Source: Clostridia bacterium (GTDB taxonomy: Bacteria; Bacillota_E; SLMV01; PUMD01). Taken from it: a DNA stretch of 27,963 nucleotides. Positions 14,821 to 22,849 of the stretch are shown here, piece after piece. Where the stretch lies: positions 1 through 27,963 of the forward strand of contig PWUC01000054.1 of assembly GCA_003562655.1 (NCBI GenBank). The letters run 5' to 3'. Numbering within the stretch: position 1 is the stretch's first letter; each line of letters begins with the position of its first letter. A program made the position numbers and the translations under genes. The notes below the pieces were generated by a model. It was given only the letters and a program-made list of their open reading frames with translations, was not told the origin of the DNA and made no database searches.

Positions 14821-17800
14821 TCAGGATGCCGTCTCCTCCGTCGGAGGAAAGTATCTGACCGATCCGTCGCCCAGGACTCTTTCAAGGGCGCCGATAAAAC
14901 CACCGCTCGGCTCCACCCTGAAGCTGTCACCGGCCAGGATGACGCAGTCCATCTCCGCCAGGCACAGGTAGACTGGCGCATCACCCGAATGCTGCCTCAG
15001 AAGATACTTTACCTGCTCCAGCGTCTCCATGTCTGCGCCCACATGGATGTAGACCTTCCCCGCGCTGTCCGGACGTCTGATTCCCTCGGCCACAACGCTA
15101 ACGTCGTCGTCCCGATGTGAAACCCTGCCCGAAACCAGCAGTACCGCCTCGTCCTGCAGCAGGTCGGTGCACTCCGAGAAAACCGACGGGAACACCACCA
15201 CCTCCACCTGTCCGGCCAGATCCTCAAGGGTCACAAAGGCCATGGTGTCCCCCTTTCGGGTGAGAATGCGGGACTGCGAGACCACCATGCCACCCAGGGT
15301 GACCCTGGCGTCGGGCGCCATGTTCTCCAGCTGGTCCGCAGTTGCGGTCGTCTCAAGGGGCAGAACATCGGCCCACTCATCAAGAGGATGTCCGGAAAGG
15401 TAGACGCCGAGCACTTCCCTCTCCAGGGAAAGCTGCTCCAGGGGTTTCAGCGGTTCCGCCTCCGGCAGGGCATCGTGAGAGATCTCGGGCACATCCACAC
15501 CGGCACTCTTACCGAGTTCAAAGATCGACACCTGGCCGGTCTCCCGGTGCCGCTGCCGACCCGCCGCAGCTGCCAGAACCGCATCATGAGCCCGCAGCAG
15601 CCTGGCGCGGTTGGGCTGCATCGAATCGAAGGTGCCGGCCATGATCATGCACTCCAGCGCCCGCTTGTTCAGCATCCGCGCGTCAACCCTCTCGCAGAAA
15701 CCGCCGAAACTCTCAAAGGGCCCATTTTCCGACCGCTCGGCGGTGATGGAGCGGATCGCTGCGCGTCCCAGGTTCTTGATGGCGGCCAGGCCGAAGAGAA
15801 TGCGGTCGCCATCGACGGTGAAATTGGCGTAGCTGCGGTTGATGTCGGGCGGCATTACGGGGATCTGCATCCGCCGGCATTCGGCGATGTACCGGGCCAC
15901 CTTGTCACCATCGTTCATGACGCTGGTCATGAGGGCCGCCATGAAGGAGACGGGGTGGTTGGCCTTGAGGTAGGCCGTCTGGTAGGCCAGCAGGGCATAC
16001 GGCGCCGTATGAGCGCGGTTGAAACCGTAGTCGGCAAACTTCTCGATGAACCCGAAGAGTTTCAGCGCCAGCTCCCGGCTGTGCCCCTTCTGCTGACATC
16101 CCTCGACGAAGCTCTGCCTCATCGATTCCAGTACCTCGGGCTTTTTCTTGCCCATCGCCCGCCGGAGGATGTCCGACTGGCCGAGGCTGAACCCGGCCAT
16201 GGTCGAGGCCACCTGCATGACCTGCTCCTGATAGACCATGATCCCGTAGGTGTCCTTCAGGATCGGTTCCAGGTCGGGGTGAAGATACTCAATGTCTTCC
16301 GGATGGTGCCTGTTGTGAACGAAGGTGGGGATATTCTCCATGGGGCCGGGACGGAAGAGCGCCACCGCCGCGATCACGTCCTCAAAACTGGAGGGGACCA
16401 GCTCGCGCAAAAGATCCCGCATCCCGTCGGACTCCAGCTGGAAGACCCCATCTGTGTCGCTCTGGGCGATGAGGGCCAGGGTGCTCCCGTCATCCATGGG
16501 GATGTCCTCGAGACTGAACTGTTCATCAGCGGTCCTCCTGATGATGGACACGGTCTCGTCGATGACAGTCAGGGTCCTGAGACCGAGGAAGTCCATCTTC
16601 AGAAGACCCAGATCCTCCAGAACTCCCATGGAGAACTGGGTGACGATAGACCCATCGCCCATGCGCCTCAGCGGGACGTACTCCGACAGGGGCTGCTGGG
16701 TGATGACAACGCCGGCGGCGTGCGTGGATGCATGCCTCGGCATGCCCTCCAGGGCCATGGCGATGTCCACCATTTTCCTTATGTTGCCATCCTCCTCGTA
16801 GGCCGCGTTCAGCTCGGGCGACTGCTGAAGGGAGTTCTCCAGGCTGATGCCCAACTGGTTGGGGACCATCTTGGCGAGTTTGTCCACCACACTGTGGGCG
16901 ATGTTGAGGGCGCGCCCGACGTCTCTGAGCACTGCCCGGGCGGCCATGGTCCCGAAGGTGACGATCTGGGCCACGCACGACTCGCCGTATTTTTGCACCA
17001 CGTACTCTATGACCTCGTCGCGCCGTTCATAGCAGAAGTCGATGTCGATGTCGGGCATGGTCACTCGTTCGGGATTGAGAAACCTCTCAAAGACCAGCTT
17101 GTATTTGATGGGGTCAATGTTTGTGATGCCCAGAAGATAACAGACCAGACTCGAAGCAGCCGACCCCCGGCCCGGCCCCACCGGGATTCCCTGCTCCCGG
17201 GCGAATCTGACGAAGTCCCACACGACGAGGAGGTAGCTGATGTATCCCATGCGGTCGATCATGTCCAGCTCGTAGGCCAGGCGCTGCCGGACCCCGTCGT
17301 CGGGCTCGGAATAGCGCTGCCGCAGCCCCTCCTCGCACAGAACGCCTATGTAGTCGCGGGGACTCTCATACTCCCCGGGTATTTCAAAGTCAGGCAGGTG
17401 CAGCTGGGTGAAATCAAATTCCACCTGGCAGCGCTGGGCGATCCTGACCGTGTTCTCCACGGCCTCCGGGCAGTGTTGAAAGAGGCTCGCCATCTCCTCG
17501 GGCGATTTGAGGTAGAACTCATCGTTGGGGAACTGCAGACGGTTGCTGTCCTCCGTCGTCTTGCCGGTCTGAATGCATAGAAGCACGTCGTGGGCAACGG
17601 CATCCTCCCTCTCGAGATAGTGGACATCGTTTGTCGCCACGACCCCGACATCCAGTTCTGCCGCGAGGTCCAGGAGCGCCTCATTGACCCTGCGCTCATC
17701 CTCCAGGCCGTGGTCCTGGACCTCGAGAAAGAAGCTGTCGGGTCCGAAGGTGTCCCGGTACCAGCAGGCCGCCTCTCTGGCCCGGTCCAGATTCCCCTCC

Positions 17801-18237
17801 AGGATCATCTGGGGGACCTCACCGGCGACACAACCCGACAGGGCAATCAGCCCCTCACACAGTTCGCCGAGGAGTTCCCTGTCACAACGGGGCTTGTAGT
17901 AGAGCCCCTCCACATAGGCCCGTGACACCAGCTTCAGAAGATTGCGATAGCCCGTCTCGTTCTCGGCAAGGAGCACCAGGTGGTAGGGATCGTCATCGCG
18001 TCCAACCTCCCGGTCAAGCCGCGTCCTTCTGGCCACGTAGACCTCGCAGCCCAGGACCGGATTGATCCCCGCCTCCCTGGCCCTCTGGTAGAAATCGATC
18101 ACGCCGTACATCGCCCCGTGATCCGTGATGGCCAGGTGCTCCATGCCCATCTCCCTGGCCCTCGCGATCATGTCATCCAGGCGGCAGGCGCCATCGAGAA
18201 GACTGTACCCTGTGTGATTGTGCAGATGAACAAACAT
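14821..18237 (-). CDS. dnaE: DNA polymerase III subunit alpha (DnaE)
   Basis: A 1138-residue replicative polymerase of the DnaE1 type. The PHP domain (1-270) retains a full set of metal-site candidates: H6 and H8 in HLHNHTGYS, D39-H40 in ITDHG, E65 in GCEVYV, H86, D204 and H206 in ATNDVHYL. That suggests an active PHP nuclease, unlike E. coli DnaE. In the palm, catalytic aspartates are D398 and D400 in MPDIDIDF, with D549 in LLKMDFLGL; GPGRGSAASSLV at 355-366 is the nucleotide-binding loop. The tandem HhH region is near 850, and an OB-fold near 985-1065 contains VTLEDLAGQVEVVVFPSVF. Length is normal. ATG 18237 follows GGGGAGAGG by six bases. It heads dnaE-fxsA-mrp and is divergent from ytrH. 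Confidence 0.98.
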   Translation of the reverse strand: MFVHLHNHTGYSLLDGACRLDDMIARAREMGMEHLAITDHGAMYGVIDFYQRAREAGINPVLGCEVYVARRTRLDREVGRDDDPYHLVLLAENETGYRNLLKLVSRAYVEGLYYKPRCDRELLGELCEGLIALSGCVAGEVPQMILEGNLDRAREAACWYRDTFGPDSFFLEVQDHGLEDERRVNEALLDLAAELDVGVVATNDVHYLEREDAVAHDVLLCIQTGKTTEDSNRLQFPNDEFYLKSPEEMASLFQHCPEAVENTVRIAQRCQVEFDFTQLHLPDFEIPGEYESPRDYIGVLCEEGLRQRYSEPDDGVRQRLAYELDMIDRMGYISYLLVVWDFVRFAREQGIPVGPGRGSAASSLVCYLLGITNIDPIKYKLVFERFLNPERVTMPDIDIDFCYERRDEVIEYVVQKYGESCVAQIVTFGTMAARAVLRDVGRALNIAHSVVDKLAKMVPNQLGISLENSLQQSPELNAAYEEDGNIRKMVDIAMALEGMPRHASTHAAGVVITQQPLSEYVPLRRMGDGSIVTQFSMGVLEDLGLLKMDFLGLRTLTVIDETVSIIRRTADEQFSLEDIPMDDGSTLALIAQSDTDGVFQLESDGMRDLLRELVPSSFEDVIAAVALFRPGPMENIPTFVHNRHHPEDIEYLHPDLEPILKDTYGIMVYQEQVMQVASTMAGFSLGQSDILRRAMGKKKPEVLESMRQSFVEGCQQKGHSRELALKLFGFIEKFADYGFNRAHTAPYALLAYQTAYLKANHPVSFMAALMTSVMNDGDKVARYIAECRRMQIPVMPPDINRSYANFTVDGDRILFGLAAIKNLGRAAIRSITAERSENGPFESFGGFCERVDARMLNKRALECMIMAGTFDSMQPNRARLLRAHDAVLAAAAGRQRHRETGQVSIFELGKSAGVDVPEISHDALPEAEPLKPLEQLSLEREVLGVYLSGHPLDEWADVLPLETTATADQLENMAPDARVTLGGMVVSQSRILTRKGDTMAFVTLEDLAGQVEVVVFPSVFSECTDLLQDEAVLLVSGRVSHRDDDVSVVAEGIRRPDSAGKVYIHVGADMETLEQVKYLLRQHSGDAPVYLCLAEMDCVILAGDSFRVEPSGGFIGALERVLGDGSVRYFPPTEETAS

Positions 18238-18319
18238 AGAATCCTCTCCCCAGTCTGATCTTTGCAGGTCTGAAATGTGCCCGCCGGCGCATATTCATGG
18301 ACCACTAGGAGTGTGGTCG

Positions 18320-18643
18320 ATGATGGCCGATTTTCTGCTCAAACTGATCCTTTCTTTCTGCATCTCCCTGGGCATGATCACCGGGGGATCACTCGTGGGA
18401 TCCCTCGGGGCCCTTCTATGCGGGGGCCACCCGGCGACAACCATGATGGACCTGGCCCAGCGGCTGAAAATATGGGCTGCCGTGGCCTCCCTCGGCGGCA
18501 CCTTCTCCACCATCCGCGTGCTCGAATCCATGCTCTGGGAGCGCCAGCTGACCGTCCTAATACAGCAGATCAGCCTGGTCGTGGCCGCCTTCGGGGGAGC
18601 CCACATCGGCTACATCCTCGTCTACTGGACGGTCACGTCTTGA
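18320..18643 (+). CDS. ytrH: YtrH-like sporulation membrane protein
   Basis: A 107-residue membrane protein resembling B. subtilis YtrH, a SigmaE-dependent protein needed for efficient sporulation. Hydrophobic segments cover about 5-30 (LLKLILSFCISLGMITGGS), 50-62 and 75-100. The glycine-rich GGSLVGSLGALLCGG and the central WAAVASLGGTFSTIRVLE are the recognisable parts. ATG 18320 follows AGGAG (18307-18311) with eight bases between; an open frame extends to 18275 without a better site. It overlaps the next gene and is divergent from dnaE. A ytrH-ytrI pair near dnaE is also found in Bacillus, which supports both assignments. Confidence 0.85.
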   Translation: MMADFLLKLILSFCISLGMITGGSLVGSLGALLCGGHPATTMMDLAQRLKIWAAVASLGGTFSTIRVLESMLWERQLTVLIQQISLVVAAFGGAHIGYILVYWTVTS

Positions 18644-19119
18644 AGTCCGCTCTTCGACGGCTCCTCGCCGCCTTCCTGCTTGGAGTCCTCACGGGCACCG
18701 CCCTGATGGTGGGCATCATGGCCTCCCGCATCGAAGGAGCAACCGTGCAGCGCGACCTCTTCATGACCATAGCCAGGGAACAACGCCACCGGCTGGACCA
18801 GATGAAGGCCCAGCTCGAACAGTTCCAGACCCGGCCCACCGTTGAGTCCGTGGAACTGCACCTGCTGGACTTCGAAGAGGAGAAACCTGCCCTTGTCCTC
18901 GCCCTGACGGAGCGGCTCCGGCCCCTGAGTGCCGGCATCGTCGGTCAGATCGTGCAGGACGTCAACCCGGCCGTGCTCCGCAATCTCTATCATGAGCGGA
19001 TCGTAATCAGCAACCAGACTCAGTATGTCATCTCCGTCGAGACCATCGTGATCGCACCCACCACTCACTTCTTCCTCTCAGCCCGGCTCAAATCCGGGGC
19101 CGACTTCATGGATCAGTGA
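18640..19119 (+). CDS. ytrI: YtrI-like sporulation membrane protein
   Basis: A 159-residue protein with one N-terminal membrane segment (about 7-27, LLAAFLLGVLTGTALMVGIM), then a charged, partly coiled-coil stretch (QRHRLDQMKAQLEQFQ) and a folded domain ending LSARLKSGADF. B. subtilis YtrI has the same size and layout and is required for full sporulation. I place the start at TTG 18640, which overlaps the ytrH stop (TTGA), implying translational coupling; no ATG or GTG gives the membrane segment intact, and no strong ribosome site is visible. The 3' end overlaps the convergent nth gene by seven bases. Similarity is by architecture and gene order rather than strong motifs. Confidence 0.75.
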   Translation: MKSALRRLLAAFLLGVLTGTALMVGIMASRIEGATVQRDLFMTIAREQRHRLDQMKAQLEQFQTRPTVESVELHLLDFEEEKPALVLALTERLRPLSAGIVGQIVQDVNPAVLRNLYHERIVISNQTQYVISVETIVIAPTTHFFLSARLKSGADFMDQ

Positions 19120-19802
19120 TCCTCGGGGATCCGCCCATCACACAGGTGCGCAAGCGGACAGAAGCCGCAGCCGGGCCGGGCCGCACTGCACACCCTCCGG
19201 CCATGCTCAAGAAGATTGAGATGCAGATCCAGGGCCCTCCCGGGCGGAACGTGCGCGTGCAGGTCGTGGTGGATCCGCTCCGGCGTTGACGAGGCCTCTG
19301 CCAGGCCGAGACGCCTACATATCCTGGCCACGTGGGTGTCCACCGGAAGAACATCTCTGCCCAGACCGAACAACAGCACGCAGGCTGCCGTCTTCAATCC
19401 GACTCCGGGCAGGCCCCTGAGATACTCGTAACAGTCCTCATCCGTCCAGTCGCGAAGCGAGTCCAGGGAATGAGAGCCCATGTCGGCACGGATCCTGTGC
19501 AGGGCACCCTGAAGGTATCTCCTTTTCTGCCGGGCCAGTCCCCCGGGACGGAGAATCCTCTCGACCTCATCAGGATCAGCATCGGCGAGCAGGTCCCAGC
19601 TGGGAAACGCCTCTGTGAGCTCCTGATATATCGAGCGGGTCCGCGCATCCGTGCTCGCCTGGGACAGGATGGTCACGATCAGGGTTCCGAGGGGCGTATC
19701 CGGTGTCCCGGACACCGACGGGCGCACGTCATGATCCGAACCGCGCCCGTAAGTTTCCTCCAGAAGCTCCACCAGATCGGACAGATCGTCGCCCAGGTCC
19801 AT
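19113..19802 (-). CDS. nth: Endonuclease III (base-excision DNA glycosylase/AP lyase)
   Basis: A 229-residue HhH-GPD glycosylase that removes oxidised pyrimidines and nicks abasic sites. The helix-hairpin-helix is LRGLPGVGLKTAACVL (128-143) with the catalytic lysine K137; the catalytic aspartate is D155 in LPVDTHVARICRRLGL. The C-terminal [4Fe-4S] loop C-x6-C-x2-C-x5-C is intact at C205, C212, C215 and C221. ATG 19802 has GGGGAGG seven bases upstream, inside the end of murD; an in-frame GTG at 19805 overlaps the murD stop. It is therefore coupled to murD at the end of the aminotransferase-murD-nth unit. Length is slightly above the usual 210-220. Confidence 0.96.
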   Translation of the reverse strand: MDLGDDLSDLVELLEETYGRGSDHDVRPSVSGTPDTPLGTLIVTILSQASTDARTRSIYQELTEAFPSWDLLADADPDEVERILRPGGLARQKRRYLQGALHRIRADMGSHSLDSLRDWTDEDCYEYLRGLPGVGLKTAACVLLFGLGRDVLPVDTHVARICRRLGLAEASSTPERIHHDLHAHVPPGRALDLHLNLLEHGRRVCSAARPGCGFCPLAHLCDGRIPEDH

Positions 19803-19804
19803 CA

Positions 19805-21274
19805 CTATGCCTCCCCGTTGCGCGCTCGCCGCACCATTGAACAGAAACAGTCGCCCCGCCTCATGTAGTTGGGAAAGGCGTCGAAACTCGCGCAGGCCGG
19901 AGACATAAGAACGACATCGCCCGCCTGCGACACCTCCCTGGCGGCGGTGAAGGCCCCGTTGAGATCACCCGCGCGGTGCAGTAAACCCATCGCCTCCCAG
20001 CATACACCCCGGCCCTGAGCCTCGGTGTGCAGCGCGGTCTCGATCTCCTCCGCTGCAGCCCCCATCAGGATCAGGGCCCGAATGCGGCCCTCCCGGGCCA
20101 GCCGGGCCAGCTCTCGGACGAGAACATCGAAGGAAAGCCCCTTGTTGTAGCCGCCGAGAATCAACACCATCGGCCGGTCGTAGCTGTGCAGCGCAGCCAT
20201 GGTCCTGTGGGGCGAGGTCGCGATGGAATCATTCACAAAGAGGACCCCTCCGAGCTCGCCCACCTCCTCCAGCCGGTGGCGGACGGGCGCAAACTCCTCA
20301 ATGCCGCGACGGATGGACTCCACAGAGGCCCCCATTCTGAGGGCGAGAAGGGCCGCTGCCAGGGTGTTGCTGACGTTGTGTCGGCCCCGCAGTGCAAGAT
20401 CCTCAGCGGCACAGAGGCGGAGGTTCTCATCCCTTTGCCGCACCCACAGCTGGCCATCAGCATACCAGGCATTGAGGGGGAACCGGTCGTTCCAGGTGTC
20501 AGGGGTCTTTTGCACGGAGAAGAGGGCCAGATCGCCGGTCGCCGATGGCGCCAGTTCGCGAGTCAGATCGCAGTCGGCCCCCAAAGCGATGAAGTCTGCC
20601 GGTCCCTGGCATCGCACCATGCGCGCCTTCGCATCGACATAGCGGGCCATGGTCCGGTGAACATCAAGATGATCGGGGCTGATGTTCAGCACCGCCCCAA
20701 CCTGGGGAACGCGCACGGCGGTCTCCAGCTGGAAGCTGGAGATCTCCAGCACGACCACGTGACCCGGGTCGATCTGGTCCACCCGGTCGATCAGGGGAGT
20801 GCCGATGTTTCCCCCCAGCCACACACGCCGTCGGTCGCATCGCAGGAACCGGTCCACCAGAGATGCCGTGGTGGTCTTGCCGGAGCTTCCGGTCACGCCC
20901 ACCATGGGGGCGGAACACTCAATCATGAAGAGGGCAAGCTCACTGGAGATCTCTGATCCGGCACACCGGGCCCGCTCGATCTCGACGATGTCCCTGGGCA
21001 TTCCCGGGGTGACAAACACCCAGTCAAACCCGTACCGCTGAAGATCACGGTCGAAGGCAGCCAGATAATCGGATCCAAGGGATGCCCTCTCCACCCGGTC
21101 ACCCACCGCATCCCACCGTCCGCCGAGTTCCTCTGGGCCCTTCTGATCATAAAGGGAGAGGCGCACCCCCCCGCGGCTCAGGTATCTTATCAGTTCCCGG
21201 TTGCTGATGCCGAGTCCGAGGACGGCACCCGACTCTCCGGGCCGTGGGACTCTGAAGGGGCTCACTGCAGTCAT
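19805..21274 (-). CDS. murD: UDP-N-acetylmuramoyl-L-alanine--D-glutamate ligase (MurD)
   Basis: A 489-residue cytoplasmic Mur ligase that adds D-glutamate to UDP-MurNAc-L-Ala in peptidoglycan precursor synthesis. The N-terminal Rossmann-like domain has AVLGLGISNRELIRYL (17-32). The ATP-binding domain has GVTGSSGKTTT near 126-136, and NISPDHLDVHRTMARYVDAK follows as the Mur-ligase lysine region. The C-terminal domain has the catalytic-loop motif FVNDSIATSPHRTMAAL and ILGGYNKGLSFD. ATG 21274 is chosen because AGGCAGGA lies just upstream and family homology starts there; the frame opens 24 codons earlier. It is not in a dcw cluster but follows an aminotransferase gene. It overlaps nth at its 3' end. 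Confidence 0.95.
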   Translation of the reverse strand: MTAVSPFRVPRPGESGAVLGLGISNRELIRYLSRGGVRLSLYDQKGPEELGGRWDAVGDRVERASLGSDYLAAFDRDLQRYGFDWVFVTPGMPRDIVEIERARCAGSEISSELALFMIECSAPMVGVTGSSGKTTTASLVDRFLRCDRRRVWLGGNIGTPLIDRVDQIDPGHVVVLEISSFQLETAVRVPQVGAVLNISPDHLDVHRTMARYVDAKARMVRCQGPADFIALGADCDLTRELAPSATGDLALFSVQKTPDTWNDRFPLNAWYADGQLWVRQRDENLRLCAAEDLALRGRHNVSNTLAAALLALRMGASVESIRRGIEEFAPVRHRLEEVGELGGVLFVNDSIATSPHRTMAALHSYDRPMVLILGGYNKGLSFDVLVRELARLAREGRIRALILMGAAAEEIETALHTEAQGRGVCWEAMGLLHRAGDLNGAFTAAREVSQAGDVVLMSPACASFDAFPNYMRRGDCFCSMVRRARNGEA

Positions 21275-21304
21275 GTCCTGCCTTTCTGCCCATCGATGCT
21301 CAGC

Positions 21305-21332
21305 GGCCGGCCCCCTGCACGGGGGGCCGGCC
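21305..21332 (-). terminator. Strong GC hairpin between aminotransferase and murD
   Basis: GGCCGGCCCCC (21305-21315) pairs with GGGGGGCCGGCC (21321-21332) as an 11-bp all-GC stem with a short loop. It lies in the 68-base gap between the two minus-strand genes. There is no T run, so it may reduce read-through, protect the upstream mRNA, or attenuate, rather than stop transcription outright. Confidence 0.45.
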
Positions 21333-21342
21333 CGCGTCTGCG

Positions 21343-22524
21343 TCAACCCAGGAGGCTCTCGATCCGATCCATGCCCTCTTCTATTTGGTCCATGGAGGTG
21401 GCATAGGAAAACCGGATGTTATCCGGGGCCCCAAAACCGCTTCCCGGCACCACGGCCACGTAGACTTCCTCGAGCAGTATCTCGGCGAGCATATCGGCAT
21501 CGGTGATCGTTCTGCCGTCGATCTTCTGTCCGATCAGCTCACTGACATTGGGGAAGACGTAAAAGGCACCCCGGGGCGCGGTGCATGGGAATCCCGGTAT
21601 GTTCTGCAGTCTCTCGGTCATGTAGATCCTGCGACTGTCAAAGGCCCTGACCATCTCCTCAACGGGCTCCCTGGGCCCCTCCAGTGCCGCCAGGGCAGCC
21701 CACTGAGAGATGGAGGTGGCATTGCTGGTCGCGTGACTCTGAGCCGTGCCCATGGCCTTGATGACCTCCGCAGGCCCTGCGGCGTAGCCGATCCTCCAGC
21801 CCGTCATGGAATAGGCCTTGGAAACACCGTTGACGACAACTGACAGCGGGAGCATCTCGGGAGCGGCAGTGGGAAGACTGACGTGCGTCGCACCGTCGTA
21901 GACCAGGGATTCGTAGATGTCATCACAGACGGCCCATATGCGGTGCTCAGCAAGGACCGCACCGAGGGCGGCGACCTCCTCCCGGGTGTATACGGAGCCC
22001 GTTGGGTTGCTGGGACTGTTGAGTATGATCGCTCGCGTCTTCGAGGAAACGGCATCCTCCAGCATCTCCGGGGTGACCTTGAAGTCCGTGTCCTCCGTCG
22101 TCTGGACAATGACCGGAACTCCGCCCACCAGCTTTACCTGTTCCGGGTAGCTCACCCAGTAAGGCACCGGCACGATGACCTCGTCTCCGTCATTAACAAG
22201 GGCCACCAGAGCATTGTAAATGGAGTGCTTTGCGCCAACAGACACAAGAATCTGCGACGGTTCGTACTCCAGGCCGTTGTCCTCGGCAAACTTCCTGCAG
22301 ACTGCCTTTTTCAGCTCCGGTATGCCGGCCACAGGGGTGTAGGTCGTCTTGTTGTCCTGAATCGCCTCGATGGCAGCTTCCTTGATGTAGTCTGGAGTCG
22401 GAAAATCAGGCTCCCCCACTCCAAATTTGACGACGTCCTTGCCCTCTGCCACCAGTTCCTGCACCCGGGCATTCAGTTTCAGGGTTGCAGAAGGGCTGAT
22501 CAGCTGGAGCCGCTCGGAAACCAT
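21343..22524 (-). CDS. Pyridoxal-phosphate aminotransferase, aspartate type
   Basis: A 393-residue fold-type I aminotransferase of the AspC/AatA subgroup (1b), likely interconverting aspartate and oxaloacetate with 2-oxoglutarate. The N-terminus ISPSATLKLNARVQELVAEG and KFGVGEPDFPTP (33-44) are diagnostic of the subgroup. The PLP site shows LNSPSNPTG (N173), CDDIYE (D201) and the Schiff-base lysine K236 in VNGVSKAYSMTGWRIGY. ATG 22524 has GGAGGG eight bases upstream; the open frame continues 43 codons further, but homology starts here. A well-formed promoter lies about 70-100 bases upstream. It heads the unit with murD and nth. Aromatic amino acids or prephenate are possible alternative substrates. 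Confidence 0.95.
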   Translation of the reverse strand: MVSERLQLISPSATLKLNARVQELVAEGKDVVKFGVGEPDFPTPDYIKEAAIEAIQDNKTTYTPVAGIPELKKAVCRKFAEDNGLEYEPSQILVSVGAKHSIYNALVALVNDGDEVIVPVPYWVSYPEQVKLVGGVPVIVQTTEDTDFKVTPEMLEDAVSSKTRAIILNSPSNPTGSVYTREEVAALGAVLAEHRIWAVCDDIYESLVYDGATHVSLPTAAPEMLPLSVVVNGVSKAYSMTGWRIGYAAGPAEVIKAMGTAQSHATSNATSISQWAALAALEGPREPVEEMVRAFDSRRIYMTERLQNIPGFPCTAPRGAFYVFPNVSELIGQKIDGRTITDADMLAEILLEEVYVAVVPGSGFGAPDNIRFSYATSMDQIEEGMDRIESLLG

Positions 22525-22594
22525 CAGCACATCCCTCCACTCACAGAATGAAGTGCACAGCTGACCCTGGCAGATGTCAGCTATCTCATCCATA

Positions 22595-22623
22595 AGTGTA
22601 TCTTTCCAGCGCGATGGTTCCAA
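22595..22623 (-). promoter_or_regulatory. SigmaA-type promoter for aminotransferase-murD-nth
   Basis: On the minus strand TTGGAA (22623-22618) and TACACT (22600-22595) are spaced by exactly 17 bases. Transcription would begin near 22588, leaving a leader of about 64 bases. This also argues for the start at 22524 over the longer open frame, whose first codons overlap the promoter. Confidence 0.6.
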
Positions 22624-22711
22624 GTAGCTGCGGCAAACCTGTCGGAAGATCATCTCGTTGGAGTTCGCGCACCGATGGTCCGCCGAAAGCTCCCGGCCTC
22701 TTCCTGTGCAG

Positions 22712-22741
22712 TTGCATTCGCAGCATACTTGCGTCTATTCT
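22712..22741 (+). promoter_or_regulatory. Possible promoter of the moxR operon
   Basis: TTGCAT (22712-22717) and TATTCT (22736-22741), spaced by 18 bases, are the best -35/-10 pair seen upstream of moxR. The match is moderate. It precedes the AT-rich palindrome at 22798-22814. Confidence 0.35.
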
Positions 22742-22797
22742 ATGTAGGAGAGTTCGTGTTACCCTGTTCATGCACATCTTTTCTGACTATCTATCCA

Positions 22798-22814
22798 AAA
22801 CAAATCGTTTGTTT
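22798..22814. promoter_or_regulatory. AT-rich palindrome upstream of moxR (operator candidate)
   Basis: AAACAAA and TTTGTTT form perfect 7-bp arms around a 3-base centre, 36 bases before the moxR start. It stands out in GC-rich DNA and lies between the candidate promoter and the gene, as a repressor site would. Confidence 0.35.
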
Positions 22815-22849
22815 GCTGGTCCTTATGCTGTCCTGTCTGGAAGGGAGAG

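Noticed and set aside
13451..14971. Plus-strand open frame of 506 codons opposite mrp and fxsA
   Set aside because: It covers two well-supported genes in antisense, has proline/histidine-rich composition and no family resemblance.
15388..17580. Long plus-strand open frame (730 codons) opposite dnaE
   Set aside because: It is antisense to highly conserved DnaE sequence and has no recognisable motifs. Long antisense frames are expected in GC-rich genes with third-position bias.
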